Shown here piece by piece: positions 37,415 to 46,411 of a stretch of 64,000 bases of DNA (within the stretch, counting starts at the first letter, position 1; every line of letters starts with the position of its first letter). The stretch is from positions 1,054,001 through 1,118,000 of the forward strand of contig NZ_CP039852.1 of the NCBI RefSeq assembly GCF_006228385.1, in the 5' to 3' direction. The translations under genes and the position numbers were made by a program. Below the pieces are notes generated by a model that saw only the letters and a program-made list of their open reading frames with translations, ran no database searches and was not told where the DNA came from. Source of the stretch: Salinimonas iocasae. GTDB lineage: Bacteria > Pseudomonadota > Gammaproteobacteria > Enterobacterales > Alteromonadaceae.

Positions 37415-37720
37415 ACTACAAGTTGCTTATATTTTGTTCGAATTAAAAGCGTCTGGTTTCAAAGATTCTGGAATGAAGTGTTTATTATAATTTAATTCAT
37501 CAAAAAAAAGATAATTTATAACTTTATGTTATTTATGCATTTTTCTGAAGTATAGCGTGAAATATTAACGGTAGTGAACAAGGTGTTGAGCTGCTCTACC
37601 TATTTAATGCAAAAAAAGATATTTAAAACAATGGGTTAAAAGTCTTGAAAAAAAATTGATGTCTTCTCATTTGACGTCTACTAATTATTACCTACGACTA
37701 AATTAGAAGAGGTAGTAAAC

Positions 37721-38545
37721 ATGCAAGACAAACTGAAACAAAGAAAAATGCGCCCGGAAGCAAGAAAACGGATCCTGCTTTCAAGATCAGAGTGGAAACG
37801 CTATCGAAAGTGGCGAAAAGACATAGAGCTAGGTCCATACCGACCCTTTTTTGAAACCCATCAACTCCATTCGACGGGGCGTAAACACAAGTTTTTTTGT
37901 CCAAAGCAGCAACGAATTGTGCATTTGATGTCAGACGCTGAGTACAAGGTATATAAGGACATGATTTGGCGCCCTGACGTGGTATCTATCGACGAGCAGT
38001 ACGCCCTAGACATCAAAGAGACGTGGAAGATTTGTCAAGAACTCAAGATTCATCACCCATATGAGTACCAACGAGATATTCACCACATTATGAGTACTGA
38101 TCTTGTTGTGACGCTTAACCGGGGCGGAGCTTTAGTTAAACGGGCACACCCTGTCAAGTTTGAGATATATTCGCATGCCAAATCCCGGACTAATAACAAG
38201 CTTAAAGTTGAAATGGCATTCTGGGAAGCTCGGAATATCCCATGCGATCCGATAAGCGCTGTGAGTGTTGATAAAAATTGGATAAAGCATCTGGATTTTC
38301 TATCGATGCACTATGATCCGTCTCTGTCGAGTAATGAGCTAACGCAATTCAGTGGGTTGTTTGCAAAGTGTTGGGCTAAAGCACCAAAACTACCTCTGCG
38401 GGCCATACTTACTCAAATAGCGCAATTGATAGGTGTCCATCAGTTCACGGCAGAGAAAGTTTTTAAAAACGCGACATTGGCTGGTCTCATTCCTCTCAAA
38501 GCACCTGTGCCATTAATGTACCACAAGCCAGTTTTGTTGGCTTAG
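37721..38545 (+). CDS. tnsA: TnsA-like endonuclease of Tn7-like transposon
   Basis: 274 residues, the same size as Tn7 TnsA (273). N-terminal nuclease domain, type II restriction-like: MSDAEYKVYKDMIWRPDVVSIDEQYALD supplies acidic residues, MSTDLVVTL near residue 128 supplies the metal Asp (equivalent of Asp114), and HPVKFEIYSHAKS near 145 gives the catalytic Lys (equivalent of Lys132, with Val where Tn7 has Gln). The C-terminal winged-helix part (RAILTQIAQLIGVHQFTAEKVFKNATLAGLI) should bind TnsC. TnsA cuts the 5' ends of the element, allowing cut-and-paste movement. GAGG precedes the ATG. tnsB follows after 9 bp. Confidence 0.93.
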   Translation: MQDKLKQRKMRPEARKRILLSRSEWKRYRKWRKDIELGPYRPFFETHQLHSTGRKHKFFCPKQQRIVHLMSDAEYKVYKDMIWRPDVVSIDEQYALDIKETWKICQELKIHHPYEYQRDIHHIMSTDLVVTLNRGGALVKRAHPVKFEIYSHAKSRTNNKLKVEMAFWEARNIPCDPISAVSVDKNWIKHLDFLSMHYDPSLSSNELTQFSGLFAKCWAKAPKLPLRAILTQIAQLIGVHQFTAEKVFKNATLAGLIPLKAPVPLMYHKPVLLA

Positions 38546-38554
38546 GGAGGGGGT

Positions 38555-40879
38555 ATGCCGGCAAGACTTACACTTGTAAAATTTAAAGATACTTTTGATA
38601 TTCCCACTGGATTTGGAAAAAAAGACGATGTTTTCGGCATCTGTTATGTCGATTCCCAGACACTTAGTGTCGGGGTTGCCAACTACACCCAGTATTTGGG
38701 GTACTCTCATGATACTGAGACTTTCGAACTAAAAAACCGTCAGGCACAGCCGTCTAAACCTCGCCTTTTCAGTCGCACTGAATTTGCCGAGGCCTTCGAT
38801 ATCATTAAAAAAGATGATGATGCGCTAACCATTATAATGCCGCAATTTCTGGGGCTGTCTGATGAGGAATTACTAACCATTCGAACGAAAGAATGGTTAA
38901 GCCGCCGCGATAAGGCGTTTGAGGTAATCAGGCCATTACTGCCCCAAGAGCATTATGAGCTCAGTTATTTTGTGATGCGATATCTTAGAGGTGAAGCGCA
39001 TCAGGAAATAAAACAATATTGTTTAGAGGGAGGGTATGGGTCTACCACAACGATTACACGTAAAATAAATCTTTATATTGTATTTGGTTTCACGGCGAAT
39101 GCATTGCTGCCATTTGGTTTCGAATTCTGTGGTACTGAGAAGAGGGCGATTGATGGTAATAGCGAGACCAAGACCAACAAAAACACCAAACGCAGGAAAC
39201 GTGGGCGCCCCGGTACTTATTCAAATAACCGAGGGGCAAACGAGTCAGACAAAAGGATCATCAAGGATTTGATTCGAGATAACAAAGTATCGCTGCGAGG
39301 TGGAAAATTAGATATTTCTCGGCTCTATGATGAATATGTGGTTCGCTATGAAGATAAATTCGACTTACCTCACGCAACAATTAATAAGCAACGCAACTAT
39401 GAATTTCCCTATTCAGAAAGCGAAATCATATCGCAAGATACGTTCAGGTATCATTTCAAAAAGCTTCTGCCTCTCGAAAAGTTTATTAAATTCAGGGATG
39501 GTCAGCATAAGTTTGATAAAGACCACAGACCAAAGCGCGGAGACGCAAAAGATGGCGTCGTAGGTGCTGGGCATGTTGTTGAATTCGATCATACGCAATT
39601 AGATTTGCATGCAAGAATGCCCGGAGTACATGACAAGCGTTTCTCTGCTGGCCGCCCTTGGCTAGTTATCGCCAAAGACGTTTACACTAAATTTATCCTT
39701 GGCTTCCACATCAGTTTCCGACCACCCTGCTGGGATAATATCGCGGAATGCATCATTAATTGCGTAGAGAACAAAGTTGAGTTTGCTGCTCGCTATGGTG
39801 TTGAGTTAGCAGAGCGAGACTGGCCGTCGCGTCATCTGCACATGCTTTATAAAATTGATAACGGCGTTGAGTATCCGCATGAGCAAGAAAGTGAAATCAT
39901 GGCATCACCCTTTAAATTTCAGGGAAGTCAGCAAGTAGCGAAAGGGCGTGGCGATCTAAAGGCTGATTCGGAAAGTACGCTCGGAAAACTCAACAGAATT
40001 GTATCCAATAATCCCGGAGGGATTGATACAGGCAAAGATGCTATGGAACAGGATGCAAGTCAACAAGCGCTGTTAACGATTGAAGACATCACGGCACAGT
40101 TGATAGATGAAATTGTGTTGATGAACAAAACCGCAGACCGCGAGTGTTCATTGGACCAAGACATGCTTTCAGCGGGTGTTGAACCAACGCCACTTGCGCA
40201 ATGGAATTACAGTATAGAGCATCAAATGTCCGGCGGAAATCCGGTGTCTAAAGCGCAAATTCCGGAGCTTCAATATACGTTATTGCCCAAACAAATGGCA
40301 CGAATTGATGCTGATGGGATCACACTAAAAAAATACCCTCAACTGCAATATGACGGCGAGTTCAAGGAGCTGGAAAATTGGTATTTACAGAAAAAGCACA
40401 AGGCTGCTGGTGCCACGACCGAAATCAAAGTAGCTATAGCCAGTGGCAGTATTAAGCGTGTCTATTACCGAGACAACAATACTATCTACCCACTCGACCT
40501 AAAGACGCAAAATTCGCAATTTGAGGATATGAGCTTTTTTGAATTTGAGCAGTCCGTGAAGGCACGTAAGCAAATTCAGCGTGATAGAAAAAACAGCCAG
40601 CAGGCAGGGCGGGTGTACAACAAGCGACGTCAAAAAGAGCGTATAGAGGCTAACCAAGCGGCATTGGCAGGCGTGCCTACTAATTCGCAGCGGAGTTATC
40701 AAAAGGAAATCAAAAATCACAATGGCATTATGCGTGGCGAACAAGCCTGTAGGGATGCACACAGAATCAATGACTACATGTCACCTAATTTTCCTGAGCA
40801 GAGTGCAAACCCTTTAGAGCCGACCGCATGTGACTCTACGGCACCTACTAAACCAAAATCATCAAGGGAGTTTTTCTAA
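38555..40879 (+). CDS. tnsB: TnsB-like DDE transposase
   Basis: 774 residues. N-terminal DNA-binding modules, a basic linker (NTKRRKRGRPG near residue 210), then an RNase H-fold integrase core: catalytic Asp in VVEFDHTQLDL near 347, Asp in YKIDNGVEYPH near 436, and Glu in LKADSESTLGKLNR near 472, a normal DDE spacing. The beta-barrel and a basic, Gln-rich C-terminal tail (SFFEFEQSVKARKQIQ and on) follow; this tail contacts TnsC. It binds the AATTAGTTTGTGAA-type sites at both transposon ends and joins the 3' ends to target DNA. GGAGGGGG lies before the ATG. Its TAA overlaps the tnsC ATG by one base. Confidence 0.95.
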   Translation: MPARLTLVKFKDTFDIPTGFGKKDDVFGICYVDSQTLSVGVANYTQYLGYSHDTETFELKNRQAQPSKPRLFSRTEFAEAFDIIKKDDDALTIIMPQFLGLSDEELLTIRTKEWLSRRDKAFEVIRPLLPQEHYELSYFVMRYLRGEAHQEIKQYCLEGGYGSTTTITRKINLYIVFGFTANALLPFGFEFCGTEKRAIDGNSETKTNKNTKRRKRGRPGTYSNNRGANESDKRIIKDLIRDNKVSLRGGKLDISRLYDEYVVRYEDKFDLPHATINKQRNYEFPYSESEIISQDTFRYHFKKLLPLEKFIKFRDGQHKFDKDHRPKRGDAKDGVVGAGHVVEFDHTQLDLHARMPGVHDKRFSAGRPWLVIAKDVYTKFILGFHISFRPPCWDNIAECIINCVENKVEFAARYGVELAERDWPSRHLHMLYKIDNGVEYPHEQESEIMASPFKFQGSQQVAKGRGDLKADSESTLGKLNRIVSNNPGGIDTGKDAMEQDASQQALLTIEDITAQLIDEIVLMNKTADRECSLDQDMLSAGVEPTPLAQWNYSIEHQMSGGNPVSKAQIPELQYTLLPKQMARIDADGITLKKYPQLQYDGEFKELENWYLQKKHKAAGATTEIKVAIASGSIKRVYYRDNNTIYPLDLKTQNSQFEDMSFFEFEQSVKARKQIQRDRKNSQQAGRVYNKRRQKERIEANQAALAGVPTNSQRSYQKEIKNHNGIMRGEQACRDAHRINDYMSPNFPEQSANPLEPTACDSTAPTKPKSSREFF

Positions 40880-42261
40880 TGTCATTTGCCGAACCCTACG
40901 AATGGTATCCAGCAGAGTATCGAACTCACTTTGACATTCAATGTCAGGGGAATCCTCTAATCGAAGCACTATATCCTCAATACAGTGAAGCAGAGTTTCT
41001 GGGTTTTATCACCAACACGCCGGAACTGCCCTATAACTTTTTCAATCTGCCATTTGAGCATGCGCAACGTTATATAAAGCGACTAGAAAAAGCGTATATC
41101 CCATCTCCACTTGATTATGAAATATATCGTCATATTCACAGTGAAATGGTCAACGGCTATGTGCATCGAAACCCGATAACACCCATGCAGCAGGCAAAGA
41201 TGCTTGGTGTCGCAAGAGGGCAGTTTGTGCCAAATCCACATAATAATAAGCAGACAGCGAGTGGCAGTTGTACCCTGCTATCTGGTATCTCTGGTATTGG
41301 GAAGACTGAAAGAGTCCAACTTATCCTTAAAATGTTCCAGCCGGTTATTCGACACGAGCTGTATCAGGGACACCCTTTGATTATTGACCAAGTGCCCACA
41401 GTATCTTTCGAAATTTCAAACCTAAAAAGTGTTAAAGCGCTTGGCGTTAACTTTTTCAAGGCTACTGATAAGCTCGTAGGCACGAACTATACGCAGCAGT
41501 GGTATAAGGGTAAACAAGCAACATATGCATTTCTAATTGAGATGCAGCTACTTGCTGAACGTTTCGGTATTGGCATCACGCACATTGACGAATGCCAAAA
41601 ATTGCTGGCAGAAGCTAAAAAAGACGACTCGCCTACCATTCAATATCTGGAGTCTCTTTTTAATAATGTGGGTGTCCCCATTATTATGACCAGCACGGAA
41701 GAGGGCGTTGAACTTTTTGATAGCAAGAGTAACTCGGATGACGAGTCGCTTAGAAAGTTCACGACAACTCGGCGTCTCACCTCGGGGCGCGATATTCGGT
41801 GTGAAAAATTGTCTTTTTTCGATGACGAGTTTCAACAATTTATTGACTGCTTTCTTCCGCCATATTTGTTCAATGGCACGCCTGCTCGCTATGAAGAATT
41901 CAAAGCTCAACTTTATGAACACAGTCAGGGTGTCCATCAGGTATTGAACAAACTATTACGCTTGTTTCTAGATAATCTTCATCGCAAACGGCCGGAGCCT
42001 AGTCAATACAGTGATGTACTTAAGGCTGTTTTTGACAATCAGTTTGTAAAACTCAAACCAGCACTTCAAGCGTTAAAAAATAAGAGTGCTCAGACGTATG
42101 AGTTGGAAATGGAGAAACTCAGGGACTACAAAGATGATGAACTATCTCAGATGCAAGACGATAAGTTTGAATCAGCCGGTGAGCCTCTCGAACCTCGGAC
42201 CTTACATACTAGTGTAAAAGGACCGCGAGTATGCTCGGAGAGGGAGTTGAGAAAACTATGA
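40879..42261 (+). CDS. tnsC: TnsC-like AAA+ ATPase, target regulator
   Basis: 460 residues. The AAA+ core has Walker A LLSGISGIGKTERVQ near residue 138 and Walker B ITHIDECQKLLAEA near 235, a sensor-like IIMTSTEEG near 272, and a winged-helix C-terminal part. TnsC filaments connect the target-site selector (TniQ/TnsD) with TnsA-TnsB. Its length is shorter than Tn7 TnsC (555). The start overlaps tnsB (TAATG) and its TGA overlaps the next ATG (ATGA), showing tight coupling with tniQ. Confidence 0.93.
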   Translation: MSFAEPYEWYPAEYRTHFDIQCQGNPLIEALYPQYSEAEFLGFITNTPELPYNFFNLPFEHAQRYIKRLEKAYIPSPLDYEIYRHIHSEMVNGYVHRNPITPMQQAKMLGVARGQFVPNPHNNKQTASGSCTLLSGISGIGKTERVQLILKMFQPVIRHELYQGHPLIIDQVPTVSFEISNLKSVKALGVNFFKATDKLVGTNYTQQWYKGKQATYAFLIEMQLLAERFGIGITHIDECQKLLAEAKKDDSPTIQYLESLFNNVGVPIIMTSTEEGVELFDSKSNSDDESLRKFTTTRRLTSGRDIRCEKLSFFDDEFQQFIDCFLPPYLFNGTPARYEEFKAQLYEHSQGVHQVLNKLLRLFLDNLHRKRPEPSQYSDVLKAVFDNQFVKLKPALQALKNKSAQTYELEMEKLRDYKDDELSQMQDDKFESAGEPLEPRTLHTSVKGPRVCSERELRKL

Positions 42262-43208
42262 CTTCATCAAAGCCTCGTTTTTTTCCGGTATTACTTGATG
42301 GCGAATTTTTATATGGAACGATAACAAGATGGGCGGTTACTCAATCAGCCGTCCCCAAAATGCAATCAATTGACTCGAGAAAAGTGAAAACAAAAAACGC
42401 AACAGTGGACATCAGTGGCAAATGGATTGAGGTTGTTTCGACTATGACATCTGTCGACTTTACCCAATATGGTTCTGTATTAGAAAAAGCTACTCAGTTG
42501 CCTCTCTACAATACGTTTTTTAATGAACGAAGACCGCTTACCTACGCTTTGCCGGGTGAATATGCAGTTGCCACTGAGACAGCGCATAGTTTCCTGCGAT
42601 ATTGCCCTGTCTGTTTGAAGGAAAGTGTGTCGACGTCTGGGCTTGGCTTTTGGAAAACCCTTCACCAGTCGCCGTTGCTACTGAGATGTCGCTTCCATAA
42701 CACGAGATTAATCGCTTATCAAAAGGCAACGGCTGAGTTGCGCCGTCCATACTTACTTGAAATTAATGGTATTACTGATTTATGGCATGAAGAAACGTGT
42801 TCAATTGACGCTCTTACTGATTTTCAGCAATGGTTAGAAACGCTGGCATTGAATAAAAAATTGTACCAGTGTCGAGGGTTAGCAAAGTCGATTATTCAGC
42901 ACCTCACTACGCTTTTAGGCACGCCTGACGATATTCGACAAGCCAGAAAAAGAAATACTAAACAGGTAGATTTCGATACTTCTGCTTTTGCGTACAAGGT
43001 TAGACAAGCCGGATATGAGGCGTTTCTTAAACGGGGCACTCGTTCCATTAATGAAATAAAGAGAGATCCTAAGTTTAGTCTTACTCAGATACTTTCACAT
43101 CGCAAACGCTACTCGCCTGTCTTTTACCTTTTGCTGGTATGGGTGTTTTTAGGCCCCGACTTTATCGAATCGCAGACAATAGAACATAATGAGAGCAAGT
43201 GTGCGTAG
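42258..43208 (+). CDS. tniQ: TniQ-family target selector, short form
   Basis: 316 residues. N-terminal FFPVLLDGEFLYGTITRWAV is the TniQ opening motif, and the zinc ribbon reads YCPVCLKES ... LHQSPLLLRCRFHNTRL (CxxC plus H and CxxH) near residues 115-150. There is no extended DNA-binding tail. The start ATG 42258 overlaps the tnsC stop, preceded by GGGAG; an in-frame ATG at 42231 lies inside tnsC. TniQ proteins link target recognition to TnsC. With a longer TnsD-like protein next door, this one may serve a second targeting route or act as an adaptor. Its stop lies 20 bp inside the next gene. Confidence 0.9.
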   Translation: MTSSKPRFFPVLLDGEFLYGTITRWAVTQSAVPKMQSIDSRKVKTKNATVDISGKWIEVVSTMTSVDFTQYGSVLEKATQLPLYNTFFNERRPLTYALPGEYAVATETAHSFLRYCPVCLKESVSTSGLGFWKTLHQSPLLLRCRFHNTRLIAYQKATAELRRPYLLEINGITDLWHEETCSIDALTDFQQWLETLALNKKLYQCRGLAKSIIQHLTTLLGTPDDIRQARKRNTKQVDFDTSAFAYKVRQAGYEAFLKRGTRSINEIKRDPKFSLTQILSHRKRYSPVFYLLLVWVFLGPDFIESQTIEHNESKCA

Positions 43209-44658
43209 TGTTCAACTGGGACGCTTTTTCCCGAGGCCATTTGCAGATGAGGCGCTGTTTAGCGTGATCCAGAGGGTCGTCCTTACGCACGGGGGAGGAA
43301 AGGATAAGCGCATCGTATCAGCACTATTTGGCTCACGCTCTCTTCAGTTTTGCTCGCAATTTCCTTCCGTCATTCCTCACTTAAAAGGCCAAAGTAACAT
43401 TCCTTGCGATAGTTGGATTACAGAACACACTGTGTTGCCAATTTATCGCCCTTTTACCCCTCAAAAACGGTATGAGAGTGCAGTCGACGCGCTTAAAGTT
43501 GGCAAAGGCAACCATGTATTTAAAGCGCTCGGTATTACTGCGTCCAGAGAAAAGCTCACTCCTGAGGCGAAGTACTGCTCTCAGTGCGCTCAAGATGATG
43601 AGAAGAGCGCTGGACTCGCCTATTGGCATGTTGGGCATCAGTTACCCGGTTTAACGCATTGTGTTTTTCACAATGAACGTTTGTCTGTCATGTGTCTTAG
43701 TAGGAAGAAATTTGATGTTTGGCCTATAGTCAGCGATAGTAAATCGATAAAGGCACCCGAAGGTAGCGAAGCTGAACGTCACTTGTCATTGCTGATTAAT
43801 GAGTCATTTATATTAGGCAAGACTGTAGGCCTGATACCTGATCTATATGAGCGTTACTTTTCAAGGCTGATCGCAAGAGGATTTACTACATCTTGTGGAC
43901 ATCTCAGGCTGCAACAGTTGCGGACAGAAATGTCAGCTTTCTGGCAAGGGCTGTCATATCATCCGTGTTTTAAGGATGCACTCTCAACGCAGCACAGCCT
44001 TCCATTTCCCTCCAATCTTTTTGCCTATCAAGACGCTTGTCATTCCCCCATCAAACACTTGCTTCTGATAGGATTCTTGTTTGGTGATATCGCTACACTA
44101 ATGTCATTTACAAATACCTCAGAACGGGTAAAAAAGTGTCCGCCACTGACAAAGGTTCGGAAGCCAGAAGCTGACATTGAGGCGACCATTGTAGATGCAT
44201 TGACAAGTGGACTGAGCTTAAGAAAAGTGTCAGAGAAGTTTCGTGTATCTATCGGATTTGTTAAAAAAGTGGCTGTAATACACAAAATTGAACTCGACCT
44301 TCGTCCGCAGAAGATATTTCGACCAGAGCAAGATGAAATAATCGATAAACTGGCTCTTGGATATCCAACTCAAGATATTGCCAAGCAGTGTCATTGCTCA
44401 ACAGGAGCTATTGAAACGATTTTGAGCCAGCACCCAGATATTGTTGAGTTGAGAGCAGATACTCGAAAGCTACGAAAGCGTGAGCGAATGCGCTTATCGC
44501 TTTTGAATACAATCAATGAGTTACAATGCCCGCGACGCAATGACATAAAATTAAAAAATGGGACAGCTTACATGTGGTTGTACAAACATGACAAAGTTTG
44601 GTTATACGATCATCTTCCCGCTCAAATACCAAGATGTTACCGACGTAGTAAGACCTGA
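43189..44658 (+). CDS. tnsD: TnsD/TniQ-family site-specific target selector, long form
   Basis: 489 residues, close to Tn7 TnsD (508). N-terminal TniQ domain: FFPRPFADEALFSVIQRVV, then a zinc ribbon KYCSQCAQD ... HQLPGLTHCVFHNERL near residues 130-170. The C-terminal half carries two helix-turn-helix-like units, GLSLRKVSEKFRVSIGFVKKV near 345 and YPTQDIAKQCHCSTGAIETIL near 390, which would read the attachment site. By analogy with TnsD at glmS, this is the best candidate for recognising the 3' end of gcvP, where the element sits. The ATG is 20 bp inside tniQ. It is the last gene before the distal transposon end. Confidence 0.9.
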   Translation: MRASVRSVQLGRFFPRPFADEALFSVIQRVVLTHGGGKDKRIVSALFGSRSLQFCSQFPSVIPHLKGQSNIPCDSWITEHTVLPIYRPFTPQKRYESAVDALKVGKGNHVFKALGITASREKLTPEAKYCSQCAQDDEKSAGLAYWHVGHQLPGLTHCVFHNERLSVMCLSRKKFDVWPIVSDSKSIKAPEGSEAERHLSLLINESFILGKTVGLIPDLYERYFSRLIARGFTTSCGHLRLQQLRTEMSAFWQGLSYHPCFKDALSTQHSLPFPSNLFAYQDACHSPIKHLLLIGFLFGDIATLMSFTNTSERVKKCPPLTKVRKPEADIEATIVDALTSGLSLRKVSEKFRVSIGFVKKVAVIHKIELDLRPQKIFRPEQDEIIDKLALGYPTQDIAKQCHCSTGAIETILSQHPDIVELRADTRKLRKRERMRLSLLNTINELQCPRRNDIKLKNGTAYMWLYKHDKVWLYDHLPAQIPRCYRRSKT

Positions 44659-44896
44659 ACAGTCTCAGGGTAACATTACTTAAAATGCCTATAGCGTAGT
44701 TCGGATACCAAGCTCGCTCACGATTTCATATCCAGCCGTGACATTCGACGTGTCAGACTTTAGAATTAGCAGACTTAAATACTTGTAAATATCCCTTTTT
44801 GTTACTAGCCTTAGAATTCAAGGTTTATTATTTATTAAATCAACAAAATCAGTATTTTAGCTTTTGAAATTTGACATAAATTGTTGTTTCTTAAGC
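44659..44896. other. Non-coding tail between tnsD and distal end
   Basis: 238 bp. On the minus strand a frame without a start codon ends at TAG near 44690 (reading TAGYEIVSELGIRTTL); it may be a relic of an older gene but is too short to judge. Confidence 0.4.
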
Positions 44897-45034
44897 TGTT
44901 CACAAACTAATTTGTGTGAGCTTTATAAGGCTCTTTGTCTAATTTTTGGTGTTCACAAACTTATTTCATTTGTTACTGCCCTCTAGCCTTAATTCTATAA
45001 GGGGTGTGTTCACAGACTTATTTATATTTCGTCA
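44897..45034 (-). repeat. gcvP-distal transposon end with three TnsB-type sites
   Basis: TGTTCACAAACTAATT (44897-44912), TGTTCACAAACTTATT (44950-44965) and TGTTCACAGACTTATT (45007-45022) are inverted relative to the other end and spaced by 53 and 57 bp. The terminus TCGTCA ends at 45034. Three spaced sites are the layout of the Tn7 left end. Confidence 0.88.
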
Positions 45035-45039
45035 GTTTT
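45035..45039. repeat. Target site duplication, right copy
   Basis: GTTTT directly after the transposon terminus TCGTCA; identical to 14924-14928. Confidence 0.9.
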
Positions 45040-45072
45040 ATTAATAACTGCTGACATTAAAGTTGGCTAACC

Positions 45073-45104
45073 AAAAAAGGCGAACTATATAGTTCGCCTT
45101 TTTT
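45073..45104 (+). terminator. Original gcvP terminator, displaced by the transposon
   Basis: A perfect 14-bp stem, AAAAAAGGCGAACT (45073-45086) and its complement (45091-45104), with an ATAT loop and T-run. Removing the element and one GTTTT copy puts it about 45 bp after the gcvP stop. Confidence 0.85.
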
Positions 45105-45298
45105 ATATTCTGACTTCACAGTGAAGCTATACAGCCGCACGTGTTGAGAGCTAACGCTATTGGGTTTGATAACACGTGCTGTTAAAAGAAAAGCAAAAAG
45201 CCAGACGCACTGTAATAATTCACCCAACAGAAATCACTTTTCGGCAAATCTGTACTCAAACCCGGTAAGCCGGGTTCTCAGCGCTTCTCACGTATCAG

Positions 45299-45895
45299 TT
45301 ATTGACTACTTCCACCGGTTGAAACAGCAGTCGCCAAGTGATTTATCAGCGAATGAATTTCATCTTTGGATGCCGTTAATTGTGAAATGGTTTCTTCATC
45401 CAGTGTACCTCCGCTAGCCAGCGTATCCTGCGCTTCGGTGAAACCTTTATCAACACCTTCTTGAAGCAGTTTGGTGAGACTGCTCAGTGCCTCGTCAGCT
45501 GTTTTTTCAGGGTTTTGTTGCTGATAGCCCGACAGTAATGAGGAGAAACCTGTACGGAGCACATCGCCTAATGATTCACCCTCTGTGGCCGTTCGAAGTG
45601 AAACCGAGGTGTCGGTTGCTTCATCAGCAGACTGTAATGCCTCATTGATGTTGTGAGTAACAATCGCTGTAACGGCGGTGTCAGTATTTGTATTGTCGTT
45701 AATATCCAGCTCTACCTGGTCGGTCGTATTCACTGTTTCTGAAGCGCTCTTTTCAGCCTGACGTTCGGCATTTCGCGCATGCGCCATTGCTGAAACCTCT
45801 TTACCTAAAGGACCAGTAGCCCCCTCTTCTGCACGGGATGCCTTAAGTTGATGAACTTGCTGACCAAAATTCGGGGATGCTGTTACCGTGTTCAT
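45299..45895 (-). CDS. Conserved-type hypothetical protein, Thr/Ser/Asp-rich
   Basis: 198 residues, acidic, no signal peptide and no membrane segment. The first 60 residues are charged and helical (HARNAERQAEKSASE), followed by a low-complexity Asp/Thr/Asn stretch (DINDNTNTDTAVTA), then helices such as GDVLRTGFSSLLSGYQQQ and ADEALSSLTKLLQEGVDKGF. Not recognised with certainty; it resembles DUF5610-like proteins of Alteromonadales only loosely. The ATG 45895 has AGAGG upstream. It is convergent with gcvP (now with the transposon between) and divergent from the PEP-CTERM-like gene. The displaced gcvP terminator lies between it and the transposon. Confidence 0.65.
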   Translation of the reverse strand: MNTVTASPNFGQQVHQLKASRAEEGATGPLGKEVSAMAHARNAERQAEKSASETVNTTDQVELDINDNTNTDTAVTAIVTHNINEALQSADEATDTSVSLRTATEGESLGDVLRTGFSSLLSGYQQQNPEKTADEALSSLTKLLQEGVDKGFTEAQDTLASGGTLDEETISQLTASKDEIHSLINHLATAVSTGGSSQ

Positions 45896-46411
45896 ATGAG
45901 CCTCTGAATTTAGATAAATATATTCTTATGTTTTCGGCGTCAAAGTTAAGATCTTGAGAAATTAAACGACATTTTGCACATTTTGAGCGTGTAATGTCGC
46001 ATAAACGATTTGAGCAATAATGTGCTTATTGGTCGAAGTCCCTCAGTTAGAACACGAGTATGAATGTTACGGCGTAAGGCCGAACCTCCCGTATCCGATC
46101 CCGCCACAAGTTTTAATCCGAGCAACTGTAAAAGGTCGACGGTTGTTTGTTCTATAAATACCAGGTATCTGCACAGATTTTTGAAGGTAAAAAGATGAAA
46201 GCACCAGGGTTGGAAAATGACTATGAACAATGTAATAACGTAGTTCAAACACGCATTCTAAGGTTTTTGTTAAGTTCTTAGCGCTTCATAACCCTGATTT
46301 TCAGTAACATTAAATTTGTATAATTTTTAACCTGTGCGGGCGTCTTCAGCGTAATCCAGTGTTAGGTATAGCCACCTGCAAGAGACTACGATTACGTAAA
46401 AAGACGATAAA
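45896..46411. other. Intergenic region between divergent genes
   Basis: 516 bp holding the promoters of the hypothetical gene and the PEP-CTERM-like gene. Overlapping short minus-strand frames (100 and 61 codons) lack ribosome sites or family features. Nothing else recognised. Confidence 0.45.

Larger units (their letters stand above)
14929..45034. mobile_element. Tn7-like transposon inserted after gcvP, 30,106 bp
   Basis: Both ends are visible. The left end reads TGACGATTTGAAAATAAG and the right end, complemented, TGACGAAATATAAATAAG; both then continue into GT(T/C)TGTGAACA, giving about 28 bp of imperfect terminal inverted repeat. GTTTT directly precedes the left end (14924-14928) and directly follows the right end (45035-45039), a 5-bp duplication as expected for Tn7 transposition. 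Inside are tnsA-tnsB-tnsC, two TniQ/TnsD genes, an XRE regulator and about 20 kb of cargo including three defence modules. The gcvP-proximal end has five closely packed TnsB-type sites, like Tn7-R beside glmS; the distal end has three spaced sites, like Tn7-L. No CRISPR-Cas is present. The ends and TSD are seen directly; gcvP targeting is inferred. Confidence 0.95.

Noticed and set aside
35779..37720. CRISPR array or cas genes that would make this a CRISPR-associated transposon
   Set aside because: No regularly spaced repeats of 28 bp class and no cas-like protein; the GGTAAACAC copies are too short and irregular.
44659..44830. Minus-strand frame ending near 44690 that could be a TnsE or cargo relic
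   Set aside because: Only about 43 codons, no start codon and no recognisable motif.
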